Positions 23,501 through 34,110 of a DNA stretch of 49,537 bases are shown piece after piece. The number at the start of each line of letters is the position of its first letter. Positions within the stretch are counted from its first letter, which is position 1. Origin of the DNA: CAYJLW01 sp964370965 (GTDB lineage Bacteria > Actinomycetota > Acidimicrobiia > UBA2766); contig CAYJLW010000024.1 in NCBI GenBank assembly GCA_964370965.1, positions 1 through 49,537 on the forward strand, read 5' to 3'. The position numbers and the translations under genes are program-made. A model generated the notes under the pieces. The model made no database searches. It saw only the letters and a program-made list of their open reading frames with translations, and was not told the origin of the DNA.

Positions 23501-26500
23501 GCGCAGAACCACCCGCTGGACACCAGCCCGAAGAACCTCCCCGATCCGCCCGCCACGCCCCGGCACGTCTCCTACGCGGCCTTCTCCGACGGCGTCGGCA
23601 AGTGGTGGCGGGCCGACGGCCGCCTCACCGGCGTGGGGCGCATGACGACGGATTCCCCGGCAGCGACTCCACTCGTCCCCACGGCCGCCGGTGTGTCCGT
23701 CCTCACCGCCGCCGGGGACGGCATCATGAACGACGACGTCGGCCTCGCCCTCTCGGCCGTTTCCCCCACGGGCCACGTGAAGGCGAGCGGCGCTCTGGCC
23801 GCGCTCCCGGCCAGCGTGAGCGTCGGCCTCCTCGCTCTCGCGCCCAGCGACGACCTCGGCGTCGACACGGTCCTGTACAAGGCGTCGAGCGCGACTCACC
23901 TGGACGCGGCCTTCGAGTTCGCCACGGTGGGCGACCAGGGGACGACCTCCACCGTGGGTGGTCTCGCCGCCGACGTGCCGACGGAGTTCACCCTCGGCGT
24001 CCTGTCCCCGACGGACTCGCCCGACCGGGAGATCGCCTGGGGGGCGAGTGCCCCGCTGCCCGGTCTGGCGACCTCCTGGCAGACGACGGACACCCCGGCG
24101 GATCCGGCGCTCTCCCCGGCGGTCGTGCGGGTGGACGTCGTGGCCACGGGGGTGCCCGCCCGGGCCACGATCGACACGCTGTTCTGGGGCGACGGCTCCC
24201 TGAGGTCTGCCGATGTGCGCTTCTGCCACGGCGACTGGGGATCGAGCGGCTGCCAGGACACCCTGGGGGAAGCGACCACCGTCACCGCCACGGTGAGGAA
24301 CCACGACCCGGCGGCGGGCTGGTTCTCCGACGAGCTCCCCACCGGGACGAGCCCCCGGGTGGTCTTCGACGAGAAGGCCGACCCCGAGATACCGGCCGCC
24401 GGGACGACGGTCCCCCAAGACGAGGCGTGCGAGCCGCCCGCCCCGGCCCAGGACGCGGGTGCCGCCCCGGCCCCCGCCCAGTGGCGGGCCCAGGCCGTCC
24501 TCCACGGTGTCCGTCACGCCGGGTATGCCGCCGCGCCCCGCTGCCTCGGCGCGCTGTTGGGCCTCGACCAGCTCCGTCTCATGGCCGTCGCCCTCGACAC
24601 GGCTCCGGGTGCCAACACCGACACCTACCTGCGCATCACCCAGGACGGCATCCAGACCACGATGGCCGACTGGGGAGTGCCGCTCACGTTCCTCGGAGAG
24701 CGCTGGCTCGCAGAGGGGACGGTTCCGGACCTGCCGTCGTCTGTGGCGGTGCAGCTCTTGTCGACCTCGAAGCTCACAGGGGTCGACAGCGGGTCGCTCT
24801 TGCGCCTCGACGTCGACATCTCGGAGCCGATGACGCTGCAGGCGCACTTCCTCAAGGACGTCCCGGGCCTCCGCCAGGTGGAAGGCCGCGTCGACGTCGT
24901 GCCCCAGCTCGGTGACGCCCCGGGGACGAAGGCCGGGTGGAGCCTCCAATTCGGCATCGACGCCATGTGCGCGGACGTGGACTACGACCTGACGACGACG
25001 GCCGTGGACCTGCACCGGGGCTGCCTCACGTGGAGCGCCCGCCAGCCGATCCGTCTTCACGGCGGTGTCCTCTACTCGCCCGGCGCGGACCGCCCGCAGT
25101 GGCACCGTCTCCACACCGATGCCCTGTTGCCCACGCACCTCGTGGCGCACTGGCGGTCGAACATGAGCGGCCTCCGCCATTTCGTGGCCACGCCGGGCTG
25201 CGGTGACAGCGACCCGTCCGTCGTCGGGGCGGGCGAAGCCGACCCGGGCGGCTGCGCCGAGATCGACGCCACGCTGCGGCGCCTGCCCAAGGAAGCGGTC
25301 CTCCCGCAGGATCCGGACGACCTCCTGGACGACCCCGGTCTCCCCGAGCCCGACGGTACCGCCCTCGGCGTGGAGGACCCGGCGGTGCTCTTCCCGGCGT
25401 TCACGCCCTCTCCCCAGGACGTCACGTTCCGCTGGTTGCACGACGAGAGCTGGGGTGTCCACGCCCGGATCACCGGCCTGCACGAGGTGAGCTACTCGCG
25501 GGATTTCGCTGCCGCTGCCGGTGCCGGTGCCGGTGCCGGTGCGGGGGAGAGGACCGACATCTGCCTGAAGGCCGCCCCGAGCACGGACAAGCTCACGTTG
25601 GGTCTCTACCACCAGAGCTTCCCCGGCCTGGAGTTGCCCTTCTACGCCGACGGTGTCCTCAGCAGGCGTCCGGCCGTGGTCGGCCTCGCCGTCATCGATC
25701 CCGCCGACCAACTCGATCCCGCCTCCCAGGATGCCGAGCCGCTGATCTGGGCGAGCCTGGCGAAGTGCCACCCCTCCCTGGAAGCGGACCTGCCCGATCC
25801 CGACGAGCCCCAGAGCGCGGCGACCAAGGGGGTCGGCCTCGACCTGCTCGTCCGCGGGGGGGACCCGGGGTACCTCCAGGAGCTCCTCGCCCCGGGCGGG
25901 CCCGCCGGGGGCCCTGCCGACCGGACGCCCGGACGCCCGGCCGGCATCGACGGCCACGTCCAGGTCGACTCCGAAGCGCTCTCGACGCCGCCGGACCCGA
26001 AGAACCTCCTACCCGGCGTCCCCGTGCGCTTTGCCGTGGACGTCACGGCCTGGCTGACCGTCCCCGACCATCTCGTGATCGACGAGGTCGTCGTTGGGGA
26101 CTGCACGTGGGACATGCCGGTGGTCGACTACGCCGCCTGCCACACAGGAGTCGAGTTCGAACCCGAGGCGACCTCCGAGGCGCGCCTCCGGGTGCTCTCC
26201 ACCATCGCGACCTTCGGCCGTCTCGTCGCCCGGGTCGTGCTCCGCAACGACAAGGCGGGTACGTCGGATGTCGTGAGCGCCACGCTCGGCAAGGTGCCCG
26301 GTTCCTTCGAGGGCAGCTTCCGGCTGGTGGAGAACCGGCGGCTGGCCACGACCGAGGTCCAGGCGGCCTTCGGGGGCTTGGCTGCTGACGCCCCGAACCT
26401 CGGCGGGGCGACCGTCGAGTACTTCGACAGCGCCCACCCCGCCTACAAGCTCGGCGTGGCCGACGATGCCCACCGCGTGCCCAACTACCGGGTCCACGTG

Positions 26501-28399
26501 AGCAAGGTCGGTCCGCATCTCGCTGCTCGTGCGGGTCTCTACCGGCCGGAACCGCCCAACTACACGCCGCCTCCGCCGGAGCCGCCGGATGGCTGCGCGG
26601 CGAAGTTCCGCAAGGGGCCCGACGGCGAGGCGGGGATGGGCCTCGACTACCTCGACGCCGAGATCGACGCCGGCTACGACGCGGACGTCGACTTGGCGGC
26701 CAGGGTGTACCACGACGGCCGGGCGGCTCTGTCCCTGCGCAACGGCGGCGGGGACTTCAGCGCCGACGTGGATGCCCGCGTGACCCGGGTGCAGAGGAGC
26801 ACGTCCTACTCGGCGAGCGCCATCGGCGAGGACTGGGACTGGTTCGGGTGGTTCCAGGCGGACTTCTCCGCCTGCATCGACGCCGACGTCCCCCTGCGCC
26901 TCTCGACCAAGGATGCCGAGGAGCTGCGGGTGAGCGGCGAGGGCCTCGAGTGGATCCTCGCCCGCAACAAGGGCGCCGGGGAGACGTCGCTGCGCATCGA
27001 AGAGGAGCACGCCGGTAAGAAGCAGACCGGCGCCTACTTCGCCACGCACGAGACGAGCTACGACCCGCCGGACATGGTGACGTACTGGACCGACCTCTAC
27101 GGCGGCAACTACACGGGCAAGTACAAGCCGGTGAACGTGGTCCGCAAGACCACCAAGATCGACTCCGACGAAGACAGCACCTTCGGTCCGGGTTGGGTGT
27201 GGGCCTACTGGCTCTGGCCGGGGGACGCCAACGGGCCTGATCCCAACGCCCCGAACGTCGTCTCCGTGGACGCGAAGGAGTACTACCTCCACGAGGACGA
27301 GTGGTGGGTGTCCTTCCTCCACGAGAACCTCTTCCCCGGCGAGGAGGGCGAGTTCGAGGGGGTCCAGTTCATGGTCGACGTGGTGTTCGACGCCGCCGAC
27401 CTGAAGAAGATGCGCCGCCGGGACGACAACGACTGGATCGCGGGCCGCCCCGGTGAGGCGTTCTGGCACCTCGCCCAGGGCCTCGGGGAGGCCCCGAACA
27501 CGGTGAGCGACTTCACCTCCCCCGAGTTCGGTGCTGCCGGGGCGCCGGGGGCGCCGGGACACGCCGCGGGCGTGCCGCTGTGCCCGACAGGGGTGTTTGC
27601 ATCGGTCCTCGGTACGGCGCCGCAGCCCGATGCCCACACGACTCTGCCCGACGGCACCGAGGTCTTCCTGGAGGCCGTCTACTCGTGCTCGGGGATCCCG
27701 GACTACCACACGGAGTGGGACGCGCCCGAGAACACCAAGATCACGCGCACCGGCAAGTTCCGCCTCCGCGGGGAGTTCGCCGACGGCACGACCCGCTACC
27801 TCCACGGCAACGGCGGCTGGTACCCGGACAAGAACCCGGGGGGTCCCTTCGAGACCTACGGCCGGGAGTGGATCGCCACGGTGTCCCAGGAGTACGAGCA
27901 GGGGGTCTGGATAGGAGCGATGGCGTTCGGCTTCGGTCTGGAGCGCAAGATCGAGGCCCTGCCCAGTGGCCACGTCCTCGTCGACGTCGGCTTCGACATC
28001 GACCCGGACAGCCCGCGCTACACCTTCGTCTTCGACCCCTCCGGCAACGGCGGTCCCACGGGGAAGGCGGCAGCCCTCTGGGCGCAGGGCGACCAGGCGT
28101 TCTCTGCCAGTGGGGACGCCGCCATGATGGCGAAGAAGACGACGCCCCTGGCTGTGCCGGCACCGGGTCGGCCGCCGGTCGTGGCCGGGTCGGCGCACAA
28201 GTTCAAGGACTCCTGCGCCGGCATCCCGGCCTGTTTCCGGAAGCGGTGGTACTTCGGGGACGGAACCTGGGCGGAGGGCGACGCCGTCAGCCACACGTAC
28301 GCGCTCCCCGGGTCCTACCCGGGCCTCCTCGTCTACTTCGACCAGGACGGCGTCATCTGGGGCGCGCGCCGCCTCGACGTGACCGTGAGCCCGGAGTAG
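20507..28399 (+). CDS. Giant secreted repeat protein with C-terminal PKD domain
   Basis: A 2630-residue exported protein. A signal peptide (basic start, hydrophobic 10-30, cleavage near AVAAE at about 35) is clear. At least four repeats of about 260 residues follow, each marked by an FC-x8-C pair (C447/456, C718/727, C975/984, C1240/1249), probably disulphides, then a W/YR...RLxG-H motif about 60-85 residues later (near 507, 776, 1034, 1326; a fifth near 1649). A Gly/Ala run near 1668-1680 and an aromatic, unique region follow. The end (about 2580-2625) is a PKD domain: YFGDGTW...VSHTYALPGSY. No sortase motif or C-terminal anchor is visible. A surface structural or adhesive role is inference. 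Confidence 0.8.
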   Translation: MPFQRTALRRLTVLLAVLVAGAATLALGLGRGAVAAETADPGFLFGCPEPEAPVGDSGVAGAKSAQLAPGSQVVVEWVRADGSQPAQPQTFPAVPLNTKVFVDTDGNGGPADGWAASVPQPAHDVFFQVNVHVLSWEPITGSPVMKGILDFLQAETSSVPAQAATGWLWGPVGVEIQIGRLPGAASASPMDVAVGIDLQFEYTDGTKSTYPLRVGFRREASAAPGWSFPALYSLGVGVNSNVVGADVTWIWGKADYPDLAEEAAPAGEAYIESGDDVEMSLAWTDHTPGEFGFADMQRCWPAPAGSLGTQPAEPFQYLVLGRSGGEATAPPDVSFGLKTGKGKGAGGHPELALGIDVTDLPAMMDARVLADQFRLHRHVVKDAKGLPLTAAPAPDVHFAYTDAEVPADPEGDPLHVEMEAESLSEWGVIGLTHQEDGAVAVADAAFCNGTGGIDSCLWGKGAPGDVEFRYQNYLPPGEGEAEALPAPPEKDRYVSYAERVTEGADHYRVAARLSGPEHVTFSRGTQAAPAQAFTVSSRTAEGIANPDVAVHVDVDEPPVSLSDAGDHLVAEGTIAALPPIVEGITYARDPDEGKALSLAYKASAPTALAARVSEKTFKPYALAGSETVVDFSAADVPTSFVLDMLAAPAVVGNRITWTAGAPTALTIEEAAFVDETYLPTATKKGLYLTGSVVDMPTVATIDTSGATAGAATVDARFCTGEWATPGCTPEAAAAAGLVTLTAQNFPPAENPGGLASPPEAERYVHYASAGTGPAPWRAGGRLAGVQHLALSSAPLSGTVTNDTTVALHTAPGAPNSDVVVAVDTAGNATATHATGTVARAPATLPAGIEVRLVGAAAGAVSVDAVEYEATAPVPVEAAVETSDSDGETRVDLAIGQDGAGNLPAQAKVILAGVGDHTTMAWSANAPANLVLDEVRTSSPAGDLYLAGEIQSLPTKATLDLDTAGDGAGNVDVRFCHGTWGTPGCDAATVDHAGAIGLRAQNHPLDTSPKNLPDPPATPRHVSYAAFSDGVGKWWRADGRLTGVGRMTTDSPAATPLVPTAAGVSVLTAAGDGIMNDDVGLALSAVSPTGHVKASGALAALPASVSVGLLALAPSDDLGVDTVLYKASSATHLDAAFEFATVGDQGTTSTVGGLAADVPTEFTLGVLSPTDSPDREIAWGASAPLPGLATSWQTTDTPADPALSPAVVRVDVVATGVPARATIDTLFWGDGSLRSADVRFCHGDWGSSGCQDTLGEATTVTATVRNHDPAAGWFSDELPTGTSPRVVFDEKADPEIPAAGTTVPQDEACEPPAPAQDAGAAPAPAQWRAQAVLHGVRHAGYAAAPRCLGALLGLDQLRLMAVALDTAPGANTDTYLRITQDGIQTTMADWGVPLTFLGERWLAEGTVPDLPSSVAVQLLSTSKLTGVDSGSLLRLDVDISEPMTLQAHFLKDVPGLRQVEGRVDVVPQLGDAPGTKAGWSLQFGIDAMCADVDYDLTTTAVDLHRGCLTWSARQPIRLHGGVLYSPGADRPQWHRLHTDALLPTHLVAHWRSNMSGLRHFVATPGCGDSDPSVVGAGEADPGGCAEIDATLRRLPKEAVLPQDPDDLLDDPGLPEPDGTALGVEDPAVLFPAFTPSPQDVTFRWLHDESWGVHARITGLHEVSYSRDFAAAAGAGAGAGAGERTDICLKAAPSTDKLTLGLYHQSFPGLELPFYADGVLSRRPAVVGLAVIDPADQLDPASQDAEPLIWASLAKCHPSLEADLPDPDEPQSAATKGVGLDLLVRGGDPGYLQELLAPGGPAGGPADRTPGRPAGIDGHVQVDSEALSTPPDPKNLLPGVPVRFAVDVTAWLTVPDHLVIDEVVVGDCTWDMPVVDYAACHTGVEFEPEATSEARLRVLSTIATFGRLVARVVLRNDKAGTSDVVSATLGKVPGSFEGSFRLVENRRLATTEVQAAFGGLAADAPNLGGATVEYFDSAHPAYKLGVADDAHRVPNYRVHVSKVGPHLAARAGLYRPEPPNYTPPPPEPPDGCAAKFRKGPDGEAGMGLDYLDAEIDAGYDADVDLAARVYHDGRAALSLRNGGGDFSADVDARVTRVQRSTSYSASAIGEDWDWFGWFQADFSACIDADVPLRLSTKDAEELRVSGEGLEWILARNKGAGETSLRIEEEHAGKKQTGAYFATHETSYDPPDMVTYWTDLYGGNYTGKYKPVNVVRKTTKIDSDEDSTFGPGWVWAYWLWPGDANGPDPNAPNVVSVDAKEYYLHEDEWWVSFLHENLFPGEEGEFEGVQFMVDVVFDAADLKKMRRRDDNDWIAGRPGEAFWHLAQGLGEAPNTVSDFTSPEFGAAGAPGAPGHAAGVPLCPTGVFASVLGTAPQPDAHTTLPDGTEVFLEAVYSCSGIPDYHTEWDAPENTKITRTGKFRLRGEFADGTTRYLHGNGGWYPDKNPGGPFETYGREWIATVSQEYEQGVWIGAMAFGFGLERKIEALPSGHVLVDVGFDIDPDSPRYTFVFDPSGNGGPTGKAAALWAQGDQAFSASGDAAMMAKKTTPLAVPAPGRPPVVAGSAHKFKDSCAGIPACFRKRWYFGDGTWAEGDAVSHTYALPGSYPGLLVYFDQDGVIWGARRLDVTVSPE

Positions 28400-28454
28400 C
28401 CCGGCGTCGCGGGGGCCTCCAAGCTCCCGCTCGGGCACCACGCGGGTGCGGTGT

Positions 28455-28469
28455 GCGCGTCGGACGCGC
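28455..28469. terminator. GC palindrome after the giant gene
   Basis: GCGCGTC-G-GACGCGC, a perfect 7+1+7 inverted repeat 55 bases past the stop codon of the giant gene. It may act as terminator or operator; the loop is too small for a classical terminator, so this call is weak. Confidence 0.3.
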
Positions 28470-28482
28470 CCGCCACGGGCGT

Positions 28483-28499
28483 CGTGAGTCCTGAGGCCT
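28483..28499 (+). repeat. Dispersed intergenic motif CGTGAGTC(G/C)TGAGGCCT
   Basis: A 17-base motif here matches 35492-35508 at all but one position and resembles one arm of the palindrome at 29-47, all three close behind gene ends. Its last base overlaps the TAAA of the sigma-28-like promoter. Function unknown. Confidence 0.4.
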
Positions 28500-28526
28500 A
28501 AACGCGGCGGGTCGGACGGCCGATAC
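28499..28526 (+). promoter_or_regulatory. Sigma-28 (FliA/WhiG)-like promoter of the chemosensory operon
   Basis: TAAA, 16 bases, GCCGATAC, close to the FliA/WhiG consensus (TAAA-N15-GCCGATAA), 56 bases before GTG 28583. Chemotaxis genes are classic targets of this sigma class, which supports the call. Confidence 0.6.
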
Positions 28527-28582
28527 CGAAGGGGGGTGTGCGACCCGCACACCGCGGCCGGGCGTGAGCACCGGGAGGGATT

Positions 28583-30145
28583 GTGGAACAGACCGATCGC
28601 CGTACCAGCGCCGCCCTCAGTGGCGCCCGCTGGTTCCTGTACCTGCTGCTGGCGGCGTCGGTCCTGATCGACCCGCCGCCCGGCCTGGAACGCACGGCAT
28701 TCGTCGTCATCCTCGTCCTCGGCCTCGTCCCCGGCGCCCTCGTCCCGCTCCTCGCCCGCGTGGCCCCGGGGAGCCGCTGGGGCGAGCACGCCCGTGTCGT
28801 GCCCACCCTCGCCCTCCTCGCCCTCGAGGCCGCCTTCGTCGCCGGGGTCACCTGGGCCACGGGCGGTGTCGTGGAGCCGTACTGGGTGGCCTTCGTGCTC
28901 GCCGCCATGATGGGGGGCTACCAGCTCCCGCCCGTGTCCGCCGCCGGGTACGCCGCCGCCCTGGCCGCCCTCGTGCCCGCTGTCACCGCTCTCGCCGGCG
29001 TTCCCCTCGGCGCCGTGGCCGGGCCGCTCGTCTTCGCGGTCGGGACCATCCTCGCCTCGGCGGCCTTCTCCGGTGCCATCGCCTACCGCTCGGACGCGTA
29101 CCGCCGCCAGCGTCTCGAACAGATCCGGGCGCTGGAGGAACAGGCCCAGGCGATCGAGACCGCCTTCGCCGCGGTTGCCGCCGGGGACCTCTCGGGGACG
29201 GCCGTGCTCGAGGTGGCGGCCACGACCGTGGAGTCCTCCCCGCTCGCCGGGTTCGGGCGCACCTTCGCCGACATGCTCACCAGCCTCCGGGCCCTCGTCT
29301 CCCAGGTGCAGGTCGGCGGGGAACATCTCTCGGACGCCGCCCAGCGTCTCGCCGCCACCGCGGAGGAGGAGGCCGCCGTTTCCGGGGAGCAGTCCTCGGC
29401 GGTCGCCGAGACGACCTCCACCATCCAGGAACTCGCCGCCACGGCCGCCTCGATTGCCCAGACGGCGGCTTCCGTGGCCTCGCTCGCCGAACAGGCGTCC
29501 ACCGCCGCCCTGCGGGGATCCCAGGCGGTGCACGAGTTCCAGGACGGCATGGAGCGGATCTCGCTCCGTGTGAGCAACATCGCCGAGCGCACCCTGCGCC
29601 TCGGTCAGCTCTCCCAGGAGATCGGCGCGATCCTGGAGTTGTCCCGGGAGCTCTCCGACCAGACGAACCTCCTCGCCCTGAATGCCGCCATCGAGGCCGC
29701 CCGGGCGGGCGAGCACGGCCGCGGCTTCGCCGTGGTCGCCGACGAGGTCCGCAAGCTCGCCGAGCGCTCCATGGACGCCACGCGCCAGATCCAGGATCTC
29801 GTCGGGGAGATCCGGGAGGAGACGAGCGCGTCGATCGTGGCCACGGAGGAGGGTTCCCGCGAGGTGGAGTCCGACGTGGCGCTCGCCGACGAGGCCGCCG
29901 ACGCCCTCGGGGAGATCACCCAGCTCGCCGGCGAGACGAGCCACGCCTCGAACGAGATCTCCGTCGCCACCGCCCAGCAGCGGGCCGCCTCCGAGCAGGT
30001 CGTCGTGGCGATGGGCTCGGTCGCCCACACCGCGCAGCAGTTCGCCGACGCCAGCCGCAGCGCCGTGTCGTCGGCGACGGGCCTCAACCGCCAGGCGCAG
30101 GAGCTGCGCCGCTCCCTCGCCCGGTTCCGCGTGGGTGAACAGTGA
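28583..30145 (+). CDS. Methyl-accepting chemotaxis protein with six-TM N-terminus
   Basis: A 520-residue receptor. Six hydrophobic segments in residues 12-165 with very short loops form a membrane-embedded sensor rather than a periplasmic ligand domain. A HAMP-like linker (FAAVAAGDLSGTAVLEVAATT) leads into a long coiled-coil signalling domain whose hairpin tip reads LSDQTNLLALNAAIEAARAG...RGFAVVADEVRKLAERS, the conserved site for CheA and CheW. No CheR-docking pentapeptide is seen at the C-terminus. GTG 28583 follows GGGAGG. The stop overlaps the start of cheW. Confidence 0.93.
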   Translation: MEQTDRRTSAALSGARWFLYLLLAASVLIDPPPGLERTAFVVILVLGLVPGALVPLLARVAPGSRWGEHARVVPTLALLALEAAFVAGVTWATGGVVEPYWVAFVLAAMMGGYQLPPVSAAGYAAALAALVPAVTALAGVPLGAVAGPLVFAVGTILASAAFSGAIAYRSDAYRRQRLEQIRALEEQAQAIETAFAAVAAGDLSGTAVLEVAATTVESSPLAGFGRTFADMLTSLRALVSQVQVGGEHLSDAAQRLAATAEEEAAVSGEQSSAVAETTSTIQELAATAASIAQTAASVASLAEQASTAALRGSQAVHEFQDGMERISLRVSNIAERTLRLGQLSQEIGAILELSRELSDQTNLLALNAAIEAARAGEHGRGFAVVADEVRKLAERSMDATRQIQDLVGEIREETSASIVATEEGSREVESDVALADEAADALGEITQLAGETSHASNEISVATAQQRAASEQVVVAMGSVAHTAQQFADASRSAVSSATGLNRQAQELRRSLARFRVGEQ

Positions 30146-30620
30146 CCGCCGTGGCTCCCGACGTGGGGGCGGCGGGGCGGGGGGCGGACCACCTCGTCTT
30201 CGAGGTCTCCGGCGAGTGCTTCGCGCTTCCGGTCGCCTGTGTGGGCGAGATCGGCCGGCCCTCGCCCCCGACCCCTGTGCCCCACGTCCCCCCGTACGTC
30301 CGGGGTGTGGTGAACCTGCGGGGGACGATCCTCGCCGTCGTGGATCTCGGCCTCGCCCTGGGCCTCGCCGCGGAACCGGTCGACCCGGAGCGGTGGGGAG
30401 CGCGGGTGGTCGTCGTCCACCATGACGGCGTGGACGTCGCCCTCCTCGTCGACGCCGTCCTCAACGTGCACTCCGGTGGCGCCCCCGCTCCGGTTGTGGA
30501 CGGTCTCGCCCCCGCCGTGCGCCAGTTCTGCACCGGGACGTTGCGCACCGCCGCGGGCCTCGTCGCCCGGCTCGACCCGGGGCTGGTCTTGGAGCTGCGC
30601 GGCCGCACGGGGGACGGGGG

Positions 30621-30624
<4 letters not shown>
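30142..30624 (+). CDS. cheW: CheW-type coupling protein
   Basis: A 160-residue adaptor linking receptors to CheA. Signatures: VFEVSGECFALPVACVGEI, VPPYVRGVVNLRGTILAVVDL (the conserved RGxxNLRG core) and VALLVDAVLNV. Starts in a 4-base overlap with the receptor gene and ends in a 4-base overlap with cheA, so the three are translationally coupled. Confidence 0.92.
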
Positions 30625-33081
<2,457 letters not shown>

Positions 33082-33108
33082 CGCGAAGAACAGGGGGAAG
33101 GAACACGC

Positions 33109-34107
33109 ATGAATCCCAACGACACGACCATCCTCGTCGCGGACGACTCCCCGACGCTCCTGCGCATCGTGAGTGGTGTGCTCGCCCAGCGCGGCTACCG
33201 CGTGGTGACGGCCGAGGACGGTGTGGACGCCGTCCGCCGCTTCTACGCCGAGCGCCCCGATCTCCTCATCTGCGACGTGGCCATGCCGAAGCTCTCCGGC
33301 TACCTCGTGTGCCGTCTCCTGAAGGAGGACTGGTCGGCGGCGCACGTCCCGGTGATGCTGCTCACCTCCCACGCCGGCGCCGCGGACCGCTTCTGGGGCC
33401 GCAAGACCGGCGCCGAGCGATACATGACGAAGGACTTCGGTCCCGACGACCTCCTGAACGCGGTCTCGGAGCTGCTCGACGCCCGTCGGCCGGGACCGAC
33501 GGACCCCCCGCCGCGCGAGGACCTCGGCGAGGGGGAGGTTCTCGTACGGGCCACGGAGCTGCTCGACCGCAAGCTCTGCGAGCAGCTCCTCGCCGGGGAG
33601 ATGGTCGAGATCGGCGCCCGACCCCTCGACCTCCCGGGTACGGTCGACGCCGCCCTGGGCGTCGTCGCGGAGTTCTGCGACCACGCCGTGGGTGGCGTCG
33701 TGGTCGTGGACGAGAGGACGGTCTACGTCCGCCCCGTCGGCGTCGTCTCGCCGGCGCAGCTCGACGACTTCGTGGCGCAGCTCCGGGGGGCGCTGAACGA
33801 CACGGTGGGCCCGATGGGCGGCGCCTACGGACCCGGCGACGTGAGAGTGGTCGCCCTGGAGTCCGCCGGCGCCGTCGCCGACGGCCCCCCGGGCGGCGTG
33901 GCCACGTTCGTGTCCATGCCCTTGCGCCGCGGCGGCCACCTCGTGGGGGTTCTCGGTGTCGGGGCCGCGGCGCCCAACGCGTTCGGGGAGCCCGAGCTGC
34001 GGCTGCTGCGCATCGTGGAGCATCCTCTCGCCGCTGTCGTGCTGAACGCCGAGACGAGCCCGCACTCCGCCGGGGGGCCGCCCCTGCGGGGGTATGTGGG
34101 GCACTGA
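33109..34107 (+). CDS. Response regulator with receiver and GAF-like C-terminal domain
   Basis: A 332-residue protein. Receiver domain (about 7-125): acidic pair D12-D13, phospho-Asp D56 in LLICDVAMPKLSG, T86 in MLLTSHAG and K108 in MTKDF; the WGRKTGAERYMTKDF form is typical of chemosensory or twitching-type regulators. After a Pro-rich linker the C-terminal part (about 150-320) resembles a GAF-like sensor (LGVVAEFCDHAVGGVVVVDERT...VSMPLRRGGHLVGVLGVG). No DNA-binding domain is visible. Located between cheA and cheR, it is probably phosphorylated by that CheA. Confidence 0.85.
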   Translation: MNPNDTTILVADDSPTLLRIVSGVLAQRGYRVVTAEDGVDAVRRFYAERPDLLICDVAMPKLSGYLVCRLLKEDWSAAHVPVMLLTSHAGAADRFWGRKTGAERYMTKDFGPDDLLNAVSELLDARRPGPTDPPPREDLGEGEVLVRATELLDRKLCEQLLAGEMVEIGARPLDLPGTVDAALGVVAEFCDHAVGGVVVVDERTVYVRPVGVVSPAQLDDFVAQLRGALNDTVGPMGGAYGPGDVRVVALESAGAVADGPPGGVATFVSMPLRRGGHLVGVLGVGAAAPNAFGEPELRLLRIVEHPLAAVVLNAETSPHSAGGPPLRGYVGH

Positions 34108-34110
34108 GCG

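Noticed and set aside
21068..25957. 1629-codon open frame on the minus strand
   Set aside because: It is antisense to the giant secreted protein and consists of Gly/Arg/Val/Asp-rich shadow sequence; high GC leaves few stops. It has no motif or ribosome site.
26009..30028. 1339-codon minus-strand open frame
   Set aside because: It runs antisense across two real genes (giant protein and chemoreceptor), which a genuine protein would not do here.
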